Assembly: GCF_902459805.1 (NCBI RefSeq)
Contig: NZ_CABPST010000001.1
Coordinates: forward strand, 186,001 to 250,000
Source: Pandoraea bronchicola
GTDB taxonomy: Bacteria > Pseudomonadota > Gammaproteobacteria > Burkholderiales > Burkholderiaceae
DNA: 64,000 bases
Reading direction: 5' to 3'
The number at the start of each line of letters is the position of its first letter. Position 1 is the first letter of the stretch. The position numbers were made by a program, and so were the translations under genes. Below, one piece after another: positions 34,639 through 44,363 of this stretch. The notes below the pieces were generated by a model. It was not told the DNA's origin and did not search any database. It was given only the letters and a program-made list of their open reading frames with translations.

Positions 34639-34933
34639 TGAATGCGCAACAGAAATACACCCCACGCGCGCGCATAAGCCTGACAACCCGCTTGAGACAT
34701 CGCGCCGTCAAAAATATTTTTGTGATTTTCGTGTTTTCGTCCCGTCTATCGAAACGCTCAGGGCGTTCGCGCAAACCACCGCCAGACGGGCGTGATCACC
34801 ATGCTGCAACGCAACAATCGACCGGATTGTTTCCATATTCACAATAATCAATCCGACGCCCGGGCATTGTCTGCCCCTGCCGAGACCCGCTATAGTTGGC
34901 CCCGCCCCCGCGACGCGATAGTTGCTTAGTGCT

Positions 34934-34954
34934 TCATATGTGAAATGCATATGA
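34934..34954. promoter_or_regulatory. 21-bp inverted repeat, candidate operator
   Basis: TCATATG (34934-34940) and CATATGA (34948-34954), perfect 7-bp arms with a 7-base spacer, 46 bases ahead of the MHS transporter start. Same spacer length as the repeat at 34614 but a different sequence. Confidence 0.45.
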
Positions 34955-35000
34955 GACAAACGCGGCTTCGCGTCATGTCGCAAACGTAGTTATCAACGCG

Positions 35001-36347
35001 ATGCCCCCATCGCCAGTAGAAATGAGAGACACAGCTACAGCTACATCCGAAGCCGCCATGGCCACGCAGCCGCCCTCCCCGGAAGAAGTCCGCAGACGCG
35101 TTTTCGCGATTGTCGCGGCGTCATCGGGGAATCTGGTCGAGTGGTTCGACTTTTACATCTATGCGTTCTGCGCGATCTACTTCGCGCCGGCGTTCTTCCC
35201 GAGTTCCGATCCCACCGCGCAGTTGCTCAATACGGCGGGGGTGTTCGCGGCCGGCTTCCTGATGCGACCGATCGGCGGCTGGATTTTCGGCCGGATCGCC
35301 GACCGCAATGGCCGTAAGAACTCGATGGTCATTTCGGTGATGATGATGTGCTTCGGCTCGCTGCTGATCGCGGCGCTCCCGACGTATGCCAGCATCGGCA
35401 ACTGGGCGCCGGCGCTGCTGCTGTTCGCGCGTCTGCTGCAAGGCCTGTCGGTCGGTGGCGAATACGGCACCACGGCGACGTACATGAGTGAAGTCGCCCT
35501 CAAGGGCCGTCGCGGCTTCTTCTCGTCGTTCCAGTACGTCACGCTCATCGGCGGTCAGTTGCTCGCCGTGCTCGTGGTCGTGATTCTCCAGCAACTGCTC
35601 GACGAGGCCGAGCTCAAGGCCTGGGGCTGGCGCATTCCGTTCGTGGTCGGTGCGATCACGGCGGTCGTGGCCCTCATGCTGCGTCGCACGCTGCACGAGA
35701 CGTCGACGAGCGCGAGCCGCAACAATCGCGACGCCGGTTCGATCGCCGGTCTGTTCCGCCATCACAAGGCGGCGTTCTTCACCGTGCTGGGCTACACCGC
35801 CGGCGGTTCGCTGATTTTCTACACCTTCACCACCTACATGCAGAAGTATCTGGTGAACACGGCAGGCATGCCGATCAAGACGGCCAGCTACATCATGACG
35901 GGCTGCCTGTTCGTCTACATGTGCATGCAGCCGATCTTCGGCATGCTGTCCGACAAGATCGGCCGTCGCAACAACATGCTGCTGTTCGGCGCATTTGGCG
36001 CGATCGCCACGGTGCCTATCCTCACGGCGCTCAAGACGGTACAGAGCCCGACCGCGGCGTTTTTGCTGATCTGTCTGGCGCTCGCCATCGTGAGCTTCTA
36101 TACGTCGATCAGCGGCATTGTGAAAGCCGAGATGTTCCCGATCGAAGTGCGTGCGCTCGGCGTCGGTCTGGCCTACGCGGTGGCCAACGCCATCTTCGGC
36201 GGTTCGGCAGAGTACGTGGCGCTCGGCCTCAAGAAAGCCGGCATGGAACCGACGTTCTACTGGTATGTGACCGGCATGATGGTCGTGGCCTTCCTGGTCA
36301 GCCTGCGATTGCCACGTCAGGCGAAGTATCTGCATCACGAGCATTGA
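35001..36347 (+). CDS. MFS transporter, MHS family (alpha-ketoglutarate permease-like)
   Basis: A 448-residue inner-membrane symporter. [28 protein letters not shown] closely matches the KgtP first helix; [34 protein letters not shown] and [14 protein letters not shown] are MHS landmarks. The substrate is probably a dicarboxylate or a hydroxy/keto acid; the divergent hydroxyacid dehydrogenase would fit. Starts at 35001, 35022 or 35058 are possible; none has a strong ribosome site. Confidence 0.88.
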   Translation: MPPSPVEMRDTATATSEAAMATQPPSPEEVRRRVFAIVAASSGNLVEWFDFYIYAFCAIYFAPAFFPSSDPTAQLLNTAGVFAAGFLMRPIGGWIFGRIADRNGRKNSMVISVMMMCFGSLLIAALPTYASIGNWAPALLLFARLLQGLSVGGEYGTTATYMSEVALKGRRGFFSSFQYVTLIGGQLLAVLVVVILQQLLDEAELKAWGWRIPFVVGAITAVVALMLRRTLHETSTSASRNNRDAGSIAGLFRHHKAAFFTVLGYTAGGSLIFYTFTTYMQKYLVNTAGMPIKTASYIMTGCLFVYMCMQPIFGMLSDKIGRRNNMLLFGAFGAIATVPILTALKTVQSPTAAFLLICLALAIVSFYTSISGIVKAEMFPIEVRALGVGLAYAVANAIFGGSAEYVALGLKKAGMEPTFYWYVTGMMVVAFLVSLRLPRQAKYLHHEH

Positions 36348-36511
36348 TCGAGACGGCCGGGGCGAGCGTGGCAACGCTTCGCCTCTGCCGGCTTGGCAGT
36401 CTCCGCTTCACCTCGCTCGGGCAGGTTCCCTCGCCCGCGCGACGGCCTTCCCCGCTTCCCTCTTCTCTTATCCCTGTCATCGGCGCCTGCGGCTTCGTCG
36501 CTTAAAATCGC

Positions 36512-36533
36512 TTGACCCTCACGCTGCGTGAGG
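36512..36533 (+). promoter_or_regulatory. MerR-type operator in the merR-like promoter
   Basis: A -35-like TTGACC (36512-36517) runs into CCTCACGC-T-GCGTGAGG (36517-36533), a perfect 8-bp palindrome. MerR proteins bind such palindromes between -35 and -10, and the arms resemble the SoxR box (CCTCAAG). No strong -10 is seen at the expected 19-20-base spacing. It lies 41 bases before the MerR ATG, suggesting autoregulation. Confidence 0.6.
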
Positions 36534-36573
36534 CTTCAGCCTTGTCATACGCCAGAAGATCACGGGAGTTTCC

Positions 36574-37599
36574 ATGCGGCTCAAAGTCGGTGAATTAGCC
36601 AAACGCAGCGGCCTGACGGTGCGCACGCTTCACCACTACGACACGCTTGGGCTGCTCACGCCTTCGGCGCGTTCCGATGCCGGTTATCGACTCTACGACC
36701 GCAGCGACATCGCCCGTCTGCATCAGATTCAGGCGCTGCGCCGCTTCGGTATGTCGCTCACCGACATCGGTCAATGGCTGGCAAACCGGGATGTCCCCCT
36801 CGACACGCTGATTGCACGGCAGGTCGACATGCTCACGCAACAGATCGAAGACGCGAGCCGTCTGCGCGAGCGCCTCATGCGGCTGCAAACGCAGTTGTCG
36901 TCTGGCGAAGCCCCGGAACTTGCCGAATGGCTGAGAACGCTGGAGCTGATGAATATGTACGACAAATATTTCTCGCAGGACGAACTGGCCCGCTTCCCGC
37001 TGTACCAGAACAAGCAGGCCCACGAATCCGACTGGCCCGCTATCGTGGCGGAAGTCAACGCATTGATGGCAGGCGGCGAGCCGTCGACGGGTGAGGCGGC
37101 GCAGGCGGTCTCGCGCCGATGGATGAAGATGATCGTGCGCGACACGGCCGGTGATGCGCGTCTGCTCGCCAAGCTCAACATCATGCACCAGCGCGAGCCG
37201 TCGGTGCAGACGCAAACGGGCATCACGAAGGACCTGATGCAGTACGTCAAGGAAGCCTTCGCGCAGACCAAGCTGCGGATCTACCGGAAATACCTCAACG
37301 ACGACGAATTTCGCTTCCTGGAAGCGAACTACCTGACGTACACAGATGAATGGCCGGTGCTGATCGGCGCGATGCGCGACCAACTCGACGCCGGCACGCC
37401 CCCCGGCGCGCCCGAGGCGCAGAAGCTCGTGCGCCAATGGCTGACGTACTTCCGCTCCTATGCCGGGGACGATCCTGCCACGCACGCGAAAATCCGCGCA
37501 GCGAACATGCGTGAGCCGGAGTTGATGACCGGCACGCTCATCGACGCGCGTTTGCTCGAGTATGTGAAACAGGGCATGGCCGTGCTGATGCGCGGCTAA
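36574..37599 (+). CDS. MerR-family regulator with duplicated TipAS-like C-terminal domain
   Basis: A 341-residue regulator, much longer than most MerR proteins. The HTH and wing are LKVGELAKRSGLTVRTLHHYDTLGLLTPSARSDAGYRLY and the dimer helix runs about 74-125. Then two related segments follow: about 128-229 (MYDKYFSQDEL, REPS, LMQYVKEAF) and 236-336 (IYRKYLNDDEF, REPE, LLEYVKQGM). They resemble the TipAS drug-binding fold, here as a tandem pair. An effector-sensing role for a hydrophobic compound is plausible. A MerR-type palindrome precedes the gene; no clear separate target gene is adjacent. Confidence 0.82.
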   Translation: MRLKVGELAKRSGLTVRTLHHYDTLGLLTPSARSDAGYRLYDRSDIARLHQIQALRRFGMSLTDIGQWLANRDVPLDTLIARQVDMLTQQIEDASRLRERLMRLQTQLSSGEAPELAEWLRTLELMNMYDKYFSQDELARFPLYQNKQAHESDWPAIVAEVNALMAGGEPSTGEAAQAVSRRWMKMIVRDTAGDARLLAKLNIMHQREPSVQTQTGITKDLMQYVKEAFAQTKLRIYRKYLNDDEFRFLEANYLTYTDEWPVLIGAMRDQLDAGTPPGAPEAQKLVRQWLTYFRSYAGDDPATHAKIRAANMREPELMTGTLIDARLLEYVKQGMAVLMRG

Positions 37600-37624
37600 G
37601 GCGGCACGAGAACCGCAGGCCGGC

Positions 37625-38533
37625 TCAGGCGTCGTCGCCCGACGCCTGACGAGCGCTCTGCCAGATGGCATCGAGCACCGGGTGCGGCTGATGGCGCCGC
37701 CGGTAAAGCGCGATATCGAAGCCGATCTGCCAATCTTTGCCGCCCACGATAGCGAGCGTGCCGCGCGCAACGTCATCGGCCACTAGCCGTTGCGGCAGCC
37801 ACGCGATACCGGCGCCGCGTCGCGCCATCGCCAGAATGGCCTCGTAGGAGTCGGCCTGATAGACAGGTTTAAGCGTGGGCCGGTTCGGCATCTCGGCCAG
37901 ATGACGGGCGAGCACCGCGCGCAACGTCAAGGTGCGTGTGAACGCCAGCCAGGAAATCGGCGACGGTCCGGCCGCCAGCCGATACTTCGCCCGGCCTTTG
38001 GCGTCGAGCGCACTCACCGGCACCAGCACCTCACGCGCGACGCTCAACCAGTCGTAGCGCTCCTGATCGATGAGCAGCCGCGTGTGCGCGCTGGAATACA
38101 CGATGAGCAGATCGACTTCGCCGGCCGCCAGCCGCAGGATGGCCTCCTCCGCGCCGCTCGTGGAAAGCGTGGCAGTGAAGAAGCCAATGCGCGAAACCGT
38201 CTCGTCGTACCAGTCGGGAAAAAACGTCGCGGCCAGCGTGCGGCCGGTCGCAATCTTCAGATTGTTCTCGAGCGTGGGCGCGGCGTCCTGCAACTGCGTG
38301 CGAGCGCTGTGCAAAATGTCGAGCGCATTGGTAGCGGCATCGAGAAACACCGTACCGGCGGCAGTGAGTTCCAGCGGTTTGCTGCGCTCAACGAGTTGCG
38401 TGCCCACCCATTCTTCGAGCGCACGGATGCGCCGGCCGAAGGCCGGGTGCGTGACGAAACGGTTCTCCGCCGCCCGCGTAAAACTGCGCGTGCGGGCGAG
38501 TTCGACGAAGTCTTCAAGCCATCGCAATTGCAT
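37625..38533 (-). CDS. LysR-family transcriptional regulator
   Basis: A 302-residue regulator. HTH: LRWLEDFVELARTRSFTRAAENRFVTHPAFGRRIRALEEWVGTQLVERS, where the VTHPAFGRRIR version is typical of the YjiE/HypT-like (hypochlorite-responsive) and related LysR group. The effector domain starts at about residue 90. It follows ruvA on the same strand by 56 bases and converges with the MerR gene. Target not evident. Confidence 0.88.
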   Translation of the reverse strand: MQLRWLEDFVELARTRSFTRAAENRFVTHPAFGRRIRALEEWVGTQLVERSKPLELTAAGTVFLDAATNALDILHSARTQLQDAAPTLENNLKIATGRTLAATFFPDWYDETVSRIGFFTATLSTSGAEEAILRLAAGEVDLLIVYSSAHTRLLIDQERYDWLSVAREVLVPVSALDAKGRAKYRLAAGPSPISWLAFTRTLTLRAVLARHLAEMPNRPTLKPVYQADSYEAILAMARRGAGIAWLPQRLVADDVARGTLAIVGGKDWQIGFDIALYRRRHQPHPVLDAIWQSARQASGDDA

Positions 38534-38589
38534 GCCGTTTCCTCACTGCCTCTTCGCGACCTGATCGGTCAGGCCGGGTCGTGTCGCGC

Positions 38590-39171
38590 TCAGGCTTTGG
38601 AGAGCGACTTGAGTGCGTGCTTGATGCCATCCGACACACTCGTGCTGTCGGGCACGGTCTTGACGGCTGCGAGCGCTTCCTTGTCGGAGTAGCCCAGCGC
38701 AAGCAACGCGTTGATGACGTCGCTCTTGTGATCGTGCGGCGTGGCCGCACCGGGCACCGTGCCCAATTGCGCGCCCAGCTTGCCCTTGAGTTCGAGGAGC
38801 AGCCGTTCGGCCGTCTTCTTGCCAATGCCCGGGATCTTGGTCAGACGCCCCGACTCCTGCAACGTGACGGCCTGTGCGATGTCCGCCACACTCATGCCCG
38901 AGAGAATCGCCAGCGCCGTACGCGCGCCAACGCCGGAGATCTTGAGCAGTTCGCGGAAGGTGTTGCGCTCGTCCGGTGAGCCAAAGCCGAAGAGCAGTTG
39001 CGCGTCTTCGCGCACGATGAACTGTGTGAGCAGCGTCACGCGCTCGCCAAGGTTCGGCAGATTGAAGAACGTGCTCATCGGCACCGAGATTTCATAGCCC
39101 ACGCCCTGGCAATCGACCAGAATGTGCGGCGGATTTTTTTCCAGCAAGGTGCCGGAGATGCGGCCAATCAT
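38590..39171 (-). CDS. ruvA: Holliday junction branch-migration protein RuvA
   Basis: A 193-residue DNA-binding subunit of the RuvAB branch-migration motor. Domain I (OB fold) is [35 protein letters not shown]; domain II has the helix-hairpin-helix pair [13 protein letters not shown] and [16 protein letters not shown]; domain III (about 145-193) is the RuvB-binding three-helix bundle ([21 protein letters not shown]). Normal length. Neither ruvC nor ruvB is beside it; LysR genes flank it on both sides. Confidence 0.96.
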   Translation of the reverse strand: MIGRISGTLLEKNPPHILVDCQGVGYEISVPMSTFFNLPNLGERVTLLTQFIVREDAQLLFGFGSPDERNTFRELLKISGVGARTALAILSGMSVADIAQAVTLQESGRLTKIPGIGKKTAERLLLELKGKLGAQLGTVPGAATPHDHKSDVINALLALGYSDKEALAAVKTVPDSTSVSDGIKHALKSLSKA

Positions 39172-39253
39172 TGATGCCCCGAGAGAGTGACTTCGTTAGG
39201 CGGCAAGTGTAGCAAACGGCAGCCCCCGCTATCGGCCCCGAGGGCCGAAGCGC

Positions 39254-40204
39254 TCATCCCTCGCCCCCGACGCCGGCGATGACGTCGCCGGTCGAGCGCG
39301 TCGCCGCGCTGCGCAGGCACTCGAGCGCCGCCGCCACCGCCGCGCGATTCGCGCCGTCGTCGCGCCAGTACATCGAGATCGCCCCGAACCCGGCGAGGCG
39401 CAGCGGCACGATGCGCAACGCGCCGAGCGCCTGCAAGCGGCTCGCCGTGCGATGCGACGCCAGGCCAATCATGTCGCTGTTGTTGAGCAACGTGAGGTTG
39501 AGAATCGTGGAGTTCGACTCGACAGTGTCGTTCGGCAGCGGATATCCGGCCTCGGCGAGCGCCGTCTCCAGCGCGTTGCGAATCGGCGTGCCGCGCGGCC
39601 AGACCACCCAGCGATAGCGCTGCATGTCGGGCCAGTCCACCCGGTCCAGCGAAAAGACCGGATGGCGCGCGCGCGCAACGAAATGCAGCGGCTCCAGGTA
39701 CAGCGCCTCGGCGCGGACATTGCGGTCCTGCAACTCCGGGGCCGAACGCCCCACGACGATGTCGATTTCGCTGTGCGCGAGCTGATTCATCAGCCGGTCC
39801 ATCGTGTTTTCGATCACCCGCGCCTGCACACGCGGCATGCGCTGCAGGAGCAACAGCACCGCGAGCGGCACCGTGTCCGCCGACGACGCGCCCGACGTGC
39901 CGATCGCCACCAGCCCGCTGCCGCCCTCGCGCATGGCGTCGAGATCGTCGCGCGCCGTATCGAGCTGCGCTTCGATCCGCCGGGCATGTTCGACCAGGGC
40001 TTCCCCGTAGACCGTTGGACGCAGACCGCGCGCCTGACGCTCGAACAGCGGCAGGCCGATATCGTCCTCCAGATCCTTGAGCCACTTCGACAAACCGGGC
40101 TGCGTCGTATTGAGCAATGCCGCGGATTGGCTCATGTTGCCGGTCTCCGCGAGGGTCAGCAGCATCTGCAGATTGCGCAGACGCAGGCGATGGGTCCAGT
40201 CCAT
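39254..40204 (-). CDS. LysR-family regulator of the gentisate operon (inferred)
   Basis: A 316-residue regulator. [52 protein letters not shown]. The effector domain begins near residue 93 ([20 protein letters not shown]). The start [13 protein letters not shown] at 40204 is divergent from the gentisate 1,2-dioxygenase gene, with an inverted repeat between. This is the standard layout for an aromatic-acid-responsive LysR activator; the inducer would be 3-hydroxybenzoate or gentisate. Confidence 0.88.
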   Translation of the reverse strand: MDWTHRLRLRNLQMLLTLAETGNMSQSAALLNTTQPGLSKWLKDLEDDIGLPLFERQARGLRPTVYGEALVEHARRIEAQLDTARDDLDAMREGGSGLVAIGTSGASSADTVPLAVLLLLQRMPRVQARVIENTMDRLMNQLAHSEIDIVVGRSAPELQDRNVRAEALYLEPLHFVARARHPVFSLDRVDWPDMQRYRWVVWPRGTPIRNALETALAEAGYPLPNDTVESNSTILNLTLLNNSDMIGLASHRTASRLQALGALRIVPLRLAGFGAISMYWRDDGANRAAVAAALECLRSAATRSTGDVIAGVGGEG

Positions 40205-40249
40205 GCGCAGTCTCCGGACACCCTTCAGGTGCCCCAAAAATCGCTCGAG

Positions 40250-40269
40250 CCATACGTTTTTTCGTATGG
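40250..40269. promoter_or_regulatory. LysR-type site in the gentisate promoter
   Basis: CCATACGTTTTTTCGTATGG: 7-bp arms with a T6 spacer, containing ATAC-N8-GTAT, close to the ATAC-N7-GTAT sites of the BenM/CatM type. It sits 45 bases ahead of the LysR start and 128 bases ahead of the dioxygenase start, as expected for a shared LysR site. Confidence 0.6.
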
Positions 40270-40397
40270 ATCCGATGATTTATTCATTTCAAAGAATATG
40301 TCTCGCCGAGTATAACGCTATCCATAGACCCGCAAGCCCTCGCTGGCTGAGCTTGTTCGACAAGCTGACCGGGCCCCCTACCGAGACGGAGACATGC

Positions 40398-41435
40398 ATG
40401 TCCGAACGCGCCCCCAGCGCCGAGCGCGCTGCCTATTACGAACACATCGGCCGCAACCATATGGCCCCGCTGTGGGAATCGCTGCACAGCCTCGTGCCGC
40501 CGCAGCCGCGCCCGCGCGTAGTGCCCGCCATCTGGAAATTCAGCGAAGTGCGTCCGCTGGTCATGGAGGCGGGCGGTGTCATCAGTGCGGAAGAAGCCGT
40601 GCGCCGCGTGCTGATTTTGCAGAACCCGGGAACGCCGGGTTCGTCGAGCATCACCGGCTCGCTGTACGCCGGGCTGCAACTCATTTTGCCGGGCGAGATC
40701 GCGCCGAGCCATCGTCATACCCAGTCGGCCCTGCGTTTCATCGTGGAAGGTCGCGGCGCGTGGACGGCCGTGAACGGCGAGCGCACCACGATGCATCCGG
40801 GCGACTTCATCATCACGCCGTCGTGGACGTGGCATGACCACGGCAATCCGGCAGACGGCGAGCCCGTCGTATGGCTCGACGGCCTCGACATTCCGCTCGT
40901 GCAGTACTTCGATGCGGGCTTTGCCGAGAACTACCCCGAAGCGCAGCAACCGGTGCAGCGCCCCGAAGGCGACAGCTTTGCGCGCTATGGCTTCAACATG
41001 CTGCCGGTGCGTCACAAGGTAAGCGATCCAACCTCGCCGATCTTCAGCTATCCGTATGCCCGCTCGCGCGAAGCGCTCGACACGCTGTATCGCAACGGCG
41101 AACTCGATCCGTGGGACGGCATCAAGCTGCGCTATGTCAATCCGGCGACCGGCGGCTGGCCGATGCCGACGATGGCGACATTCATGCAATACCTGCCGGC
41201 CGGCTTCCAGGGCAAGACCTATCGCAGCACCGACGCGACGGTCTTCTCGGTGGTCGAAGGTCGCGGCACCGTGCGCATTGGCGACGAGGTGTTCCAGTTC
41301 GAGCCGCGCGATCACTTCGTCGTGCCGTCGTGGGCACCGGTGCAGCTCGCCGCGCTGGAAGATGCCGTGCTGTTCAGCTACTCGGATCGCCCTGTGCTCG
41401 CCGCGCTGAACCTGCTGCGCGAATCGCGCACGTGA
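40398..41435 (+). CDS. gtdA: Gentisate 1,2-dioxygenase
   Basis: A 345-residue bicupin Fe(II) enzyme that cleaves gentisate to maleylpyruvate. The first cupin holds the iron site: His105 and His107 ([17 protein letters not shown]) and His146 ([10 protein letters not shown]). [20 protein letters not shown] follows, and a second cupin near 280-330 ([28 protein letters not shown]). ATG 40398 follows ACGGAGACATGC. First gene of a pathway operon; next enzymes handle its product. Confidence 0.95.
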   Translation: MSERAPSAERAAYYEHIGRNHMAPLWESLHSLVPPQPRPRVVPAIWKFSEVRPLVMEAGGVISAEEAVRRVLILQNPGTPGSSSITGSLYAGLQLILPGEIAPSHRHTQSALRFIVEGRGAWTAVNGERTTMHPGDFIITPSWTWHDHGNPADGEPVVWLDGLDIPLVQYFDAGFAENYPEAQQPVQRPEGDSFARYGFNMLPVRHKVSDPTSPIFSYPYARSREALDTLYRNGELDPWDGIKLRYVNPATGGWPMPTMATFMQYLPAGFQGKTYRSTDATVFSVVEGRGTVRIGDEVFQFEPRDHFVVPSWAPVQLAALEDAVLFSYSDRPVLAALNLLRESRT

Positions 41436-41540
41436 GCCAGACACACCGGCACAACACATACCCATTGGCCCCGCGCGCGGCGTCTGCCTGAGCGGCGCGC
41501 GTTGCCACCCTCTTTTCCTGTATTCGTCGAGTCAAACACC

Positions 41541-42239
41541 ATGTCCTTTGTCTTCGCCCCGCCCGCCACCGTCGCCATTCCCGTTGTCGGCAGCCACGAT
41601 CAGTTCGCCGTGCGCCGTGTGTACTGCGTGGGTCGCAACTACGCCGCCCACGCACGCGAAATGGGCTTCGATCCCGACCGCGAGCCGCCGTTCTTCTTCT
41701 GCAAGCCGGCCGATGCCGTCGTGCCGGTGGCCTACGGCGAAACGCTGGAGCTGAAGTATCCGGCGCAAACGTCCAACTATCACTACGAAGCCGAACTGGT
41801 CGCCGTGATCGGCAAGGCGGGTTCTGACATTCCGCTCGAGCAGGCGCTCGAACACGTGTGGGGCTACGCGGTGGGCCTCGACATGACGCGCCGCGATCTG
41901 CAGATGAAGATGCGCGAAATGGGGCGTCCGTGGGAAATCGGCAAGGCGTTCGACGCCTCGGCCCCCATCGGCCCGATTCATCCGGTGTCGAGCGTCGGCC
42001 ACATCGAGAAGGCCGGCATCTCGCTGACGCTCGACGGCGTGCAGAAGCAAAAGAGCGACATCACGCACCTGATCTGGTCTGTCGCGGAGACGGTCTCGTA
42101 TCTGTCGCAGTTCTTCCGCCTCGAGCCGGGCGATCTGATCTACACCGGCACGCCCGAAGGCGTGGGTCCGGTCAAGGCGGGCGAGACGATGGTGACGGCC
42201 GTCGAGGGCCTCGGTGAGATCACGGTGCGCGTGGTCTGA
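41541..42239 (+). CDS. nagK: Fumarylpyruvate hydrolase (FAH family)
   Basis: A 232-residue hydrolase that splits fumarylpyruvate into fumarate and pyruvate. The fold shows VYCVGRNYAAHAREMG, FFFCKPADAV, YHYEAELVAVIGKAG (acidic metal ligands Glu-x-Glu), GYAVGLDMTRRDLQ, GKAFDASAPIGP and PGDLIYTGTPEGVGPV. ATG 41541 gives MSFVFAPP; 105 non-coding bases precede it. NagK name is by pathway position and length. Confidence 0.9.
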   Translation: MSFVFAPPATVAIPVVGSHDQFAVRRVYCVGRNYAAHAREMGFDPDREPPFFFCKPADAVVPVAYGETLELKYPAQTSNYHYEAELVAVIGKAGSDIPLEQALEHVWGYAVGLDMTRRDLQMKMREMGRPWEIGKAFDASAPIGPIHPVSSVGHIEKAGISLTLDGVQKQKSDITHLIWSVAETVSYLSQFFRLEPGDLIYTGTPEGVGPVKAGETMVTAVEGLGEITVRVV

Positions 42240-42248
42240 GGCATCGCC

Positions 42249-42890
42249 ATGCAGCTCTATAGCTTCTTCAACAGCTCGACGTCGTATCGCGTGCGCATCG
42301 CGCTCGCGCTCAAGGCGCTGGCGTTCGACACCGTTGCGGTGAACATTCGGGTCGGCGAGCATCGCGCCGACGCGTATGTCGACGAGGTCAATCCGTCGGC
42401 CGTCGTGCCGGCACTCGTGGATGGCGACGTCTCGCTCGGTCAGTCCATCGCCATCCTCGATTACCTCGACGCGAAGTATCCCGAGCCGCGTCTGGTGCCG
42501 CAAGACATCGAAGCCCGCGCCCGCGTGCTCGAACTGTCGATGCTCATCAGTTGCGATATCCATCCGGTGAACAACCTGCGCATCCTGAAGTATCTGCAAG
42601 GCCCGCTGGGCCTCAGCGCCGAGCAGAAGGATGCGTGGTACCAACACTGGATCGCCGAGGGTATGGCGGGGGTGGAGCGGCTGCTCGTCAGGCATGGACA
42701 CGGCGCCTGGTGCTTCGGCGATGCACCGACGCTCGCCGACGTCTGCCTGATTCCCCAGATCGCCAATGCGCAGCGCATGGGTTGCGACATGTCGGCCTAT
42801 CCGCGCGCGATGGCGGTGTATGCACATGCGCAGACGCACCCGGCATTCCTCGCGGCAGCGCCCAACCAACAGCCGGATTACACGGCGTGA
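42249..42890 (+). CDS. nagL: Maleylpyruvate isomerase (zeta-class GST family)
   Basis: A 213-residue glutathione-dependent isomerase turning maleylpyruvate into fumarylpyruvate. Zeta-class signature MQLYSFFNSSTSYRVRIALALKAL carries the SSxxxxRVRIAL motif; NPSAVVPALVDGDVSLGQSIAILDYLD binds glutathione; the helical domain has TLADVCLIPQIANAQRMG. It begins 9 bases after the hydrolase gene. Maleylacetoacetate isomerase is the alternative by sequence alone; context decides for maleylpyruvate. Confidence 0.92.
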   Translation: MQLYSFFNSSTSYRVRIALALKALAFDTVAVNIRVGEHRADAYVDEVNPSAVVPALVDGDVSLGQSIAILDYLDAKYPEPRLVPQDIEARARVLELSMLISCDIHPVNNLRILKYLQGPLGLSAEQKDAWYQHWIAEGMAGVERLLVRHGHGAWCFGDAPTLADVCLIPQIANAQRMGCDMSAYPRAMAVYAHAQTHPAFLAAAPNQQPDYTA

Positions 42891-42930
42891 TTGACATCCG
42901 GAACGGCTGGAAAGGCCGCAGGAGACAAGC

Positions 42931-44151
42931 ATGAGTCAAACCTCTCAACCCAAAGCGCTCGTCGTTGGCGGCGGCATCGGCGGTCTGGCCGCCGCCCTGG
43001 CGCTCGCCAATCAGGGCGTGCGTATCGAACTGCTGGAGCAGGCCGAAACCATCGGCGAGATCGGCGCAGGCATTCAGCTCGCCGCCAACGCGTTCGCGGC
43101 ACTCGATGCCCTCGGCGTCGGTGAAGCGGCACGCGGCCGTTCGGTTTTCACGGACCACATCACGCTGCGCGACGCCATCGACCGCAGCATCATCGCGGAA
43201 GTCGACGTCGGCGCCCCCTATCGCGAGCGCTTCGGCAATCCCTACGCCGTGATCCACCGCGCCGACATTCATCTGTCGATTCTCGAAGCCGTGCAACGCA
43301 ATCCCCTGATCCAGTTCCGGACCGCGACCCGCGTCGTATCGCTGGAGCAGGACGACAAGGGCGTGACCGTCATCGACCAGCATGGCGAGCGTCACACGGC
43401 CGACGCGGTGATTGGCTGTGACGGCGTGAAGTCCGCCGTGCGCGCCGCGCTGATCGGCGACGAGCCGCGCGTGACCGGTCACGTGGTGTATCGCGCAGTG
43501 GTCGACGTCGAGAACATGCCGAAGGACTTGCAGGTCAACGCACCGGTCGTCTGGGCAGGACCGAACTGCCACCTCGTGCATTACCCGTTGCGCGGCGGCA
43601 AGCAGTACAACCTCGTGGTGACGTTCCACAGTCGCGAGCAGGAAGTCTGGGGCGTGCGTGACGGCAGCAAGGAGGAAGTGCTGTCGTATTTCGAAGGCAT
43701 CGACGCGCTGCCGCATCAGATGCTCGACCGTCCCACGTCCTGGCGACGCTGGGCCACCGCCGATCGCGACCCGGTCGCGCAATGGAGTTTTGGCCGCGCC
43801 ACGATCCTCGGCGACGCCGCGCACCCAATGACGCAATACATCGCGCAGGGTGCCTGTCAGGCGCTGGAAGATGCTGTCACCCTCGGGGCCGCCTACGCCG
43901 CAGCGAATGGCGATTTCGTCGATGCCTTCCGCCGCTACGAATACGCGCGCATTCCCCGCACCGCGCGCGTGCTGTATGGCGCTCGCGACATGGGGCGCGT
44001 GTACCACGCCAAGGGGGTCGATCGCTGGGTGCGCAACTCGCTGTGGAAAGGCCGCACGCAGCCGCAGTTCTACGACGCCCTGCAATGGCTGCATGGCTGG
44101 CGCGCAGAGCACTGCCTGTCGCAGACCCCTTGGCTTGCCGACAACGCCTAA
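42931..44151 (+). CDS. 3-Hydroxybenzoate 6-monooxygenase
   Basis: A 406-residue FAD aromatic hydroxylase of the salicylate/3-hydroxybenzoate hydroxylase group, using NADH to make gentisate. FAD motifs are LVVGGGIGGLAAALALANQGV (GxGxxG), VIGCDGVKSAVRAAL (DG motif) and ATILGDAAHPMTQYIAQGACQALEDA (GD motif). GEIGAGIQLAANAFAALDALG matches this clade. The rest of the gentisate pathway lies directly upstream in the same operon, so 3-hydroxybenzoate is the likely substrate; salicylate 5-hydroxylation would need a different enzyme type. Confidence 0.9.
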   Translation: MSQTSQPKALVVGGGIGGLAAALALANQGVRIELLEQAETIGEIGAGIQLAANAFAALDALGVGEAARGRSVFTDHITLRDAIDRSIIAEVDVGAPYRERFGNPYAVIHRADIHLSILEAVQRNPLIQFRTATRVVSLEQDDKGVTVIDQHGERHTADAVIGCDGVKSAVRAALIGDEPRVTGHVVYRAVVDVENMPKDLQVNAPVVWAGPNCHLVHYPLRGGKQYNLVVTFHSREQEVWGVRDGSKEEVLSYFEGIDALPHQMLDRPTSWRRWATADRDPVAQWSFGRATILGDAAHPMTQYIAQGACQALEDAVTLGAAYAAANGDFVDAFRRYEYARIPRTARVLYGARDMGRVYHAKGVDRWVRNSLWKGRTQPQFYDALQWLHGWRAEHCLSQTPWLADNA

Positions 44152-44363
44152 ACCCGAACGAAACCGCGCGGCGTCACAAGACCGGCTGTCTGTCGTCGGG
44201 TAATTCCGCCGCGCAACGGCGACCCACCGTCGCGCGGCACACCATCGCTTCGCGCATGGCAAGCGTTGGATTTGCAGCCCCCATAACAACAAACACTGCA
44301 ATGCACTCTGGCGACGCGGGCCCACCTGCGCCGCCGCTTCTGGCAACTTCGAGGAGACAACCT

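Larger units (their letters stand above)
34527..35000. other. Divergent regulatory region with two inverted repeats
   Basis: 474 bases between the hydroxyacid dehydrogenase (minus) and the MHS transporter (plus), more AT-rich than the genes. Two perfect inverted repeats stand out, at 34614-34638 and 34934-34954. Short reading frames within it have no support as genes. Confidence 0.5.

Noticed and set aside
42688-44346. 552-codon minus-strand open frame opposite the 3-hydroxybenzoate monooxygenase
   Set aside because: Mirror of a well-defined FAD enzyme; no ribosome site or recognisable domain.
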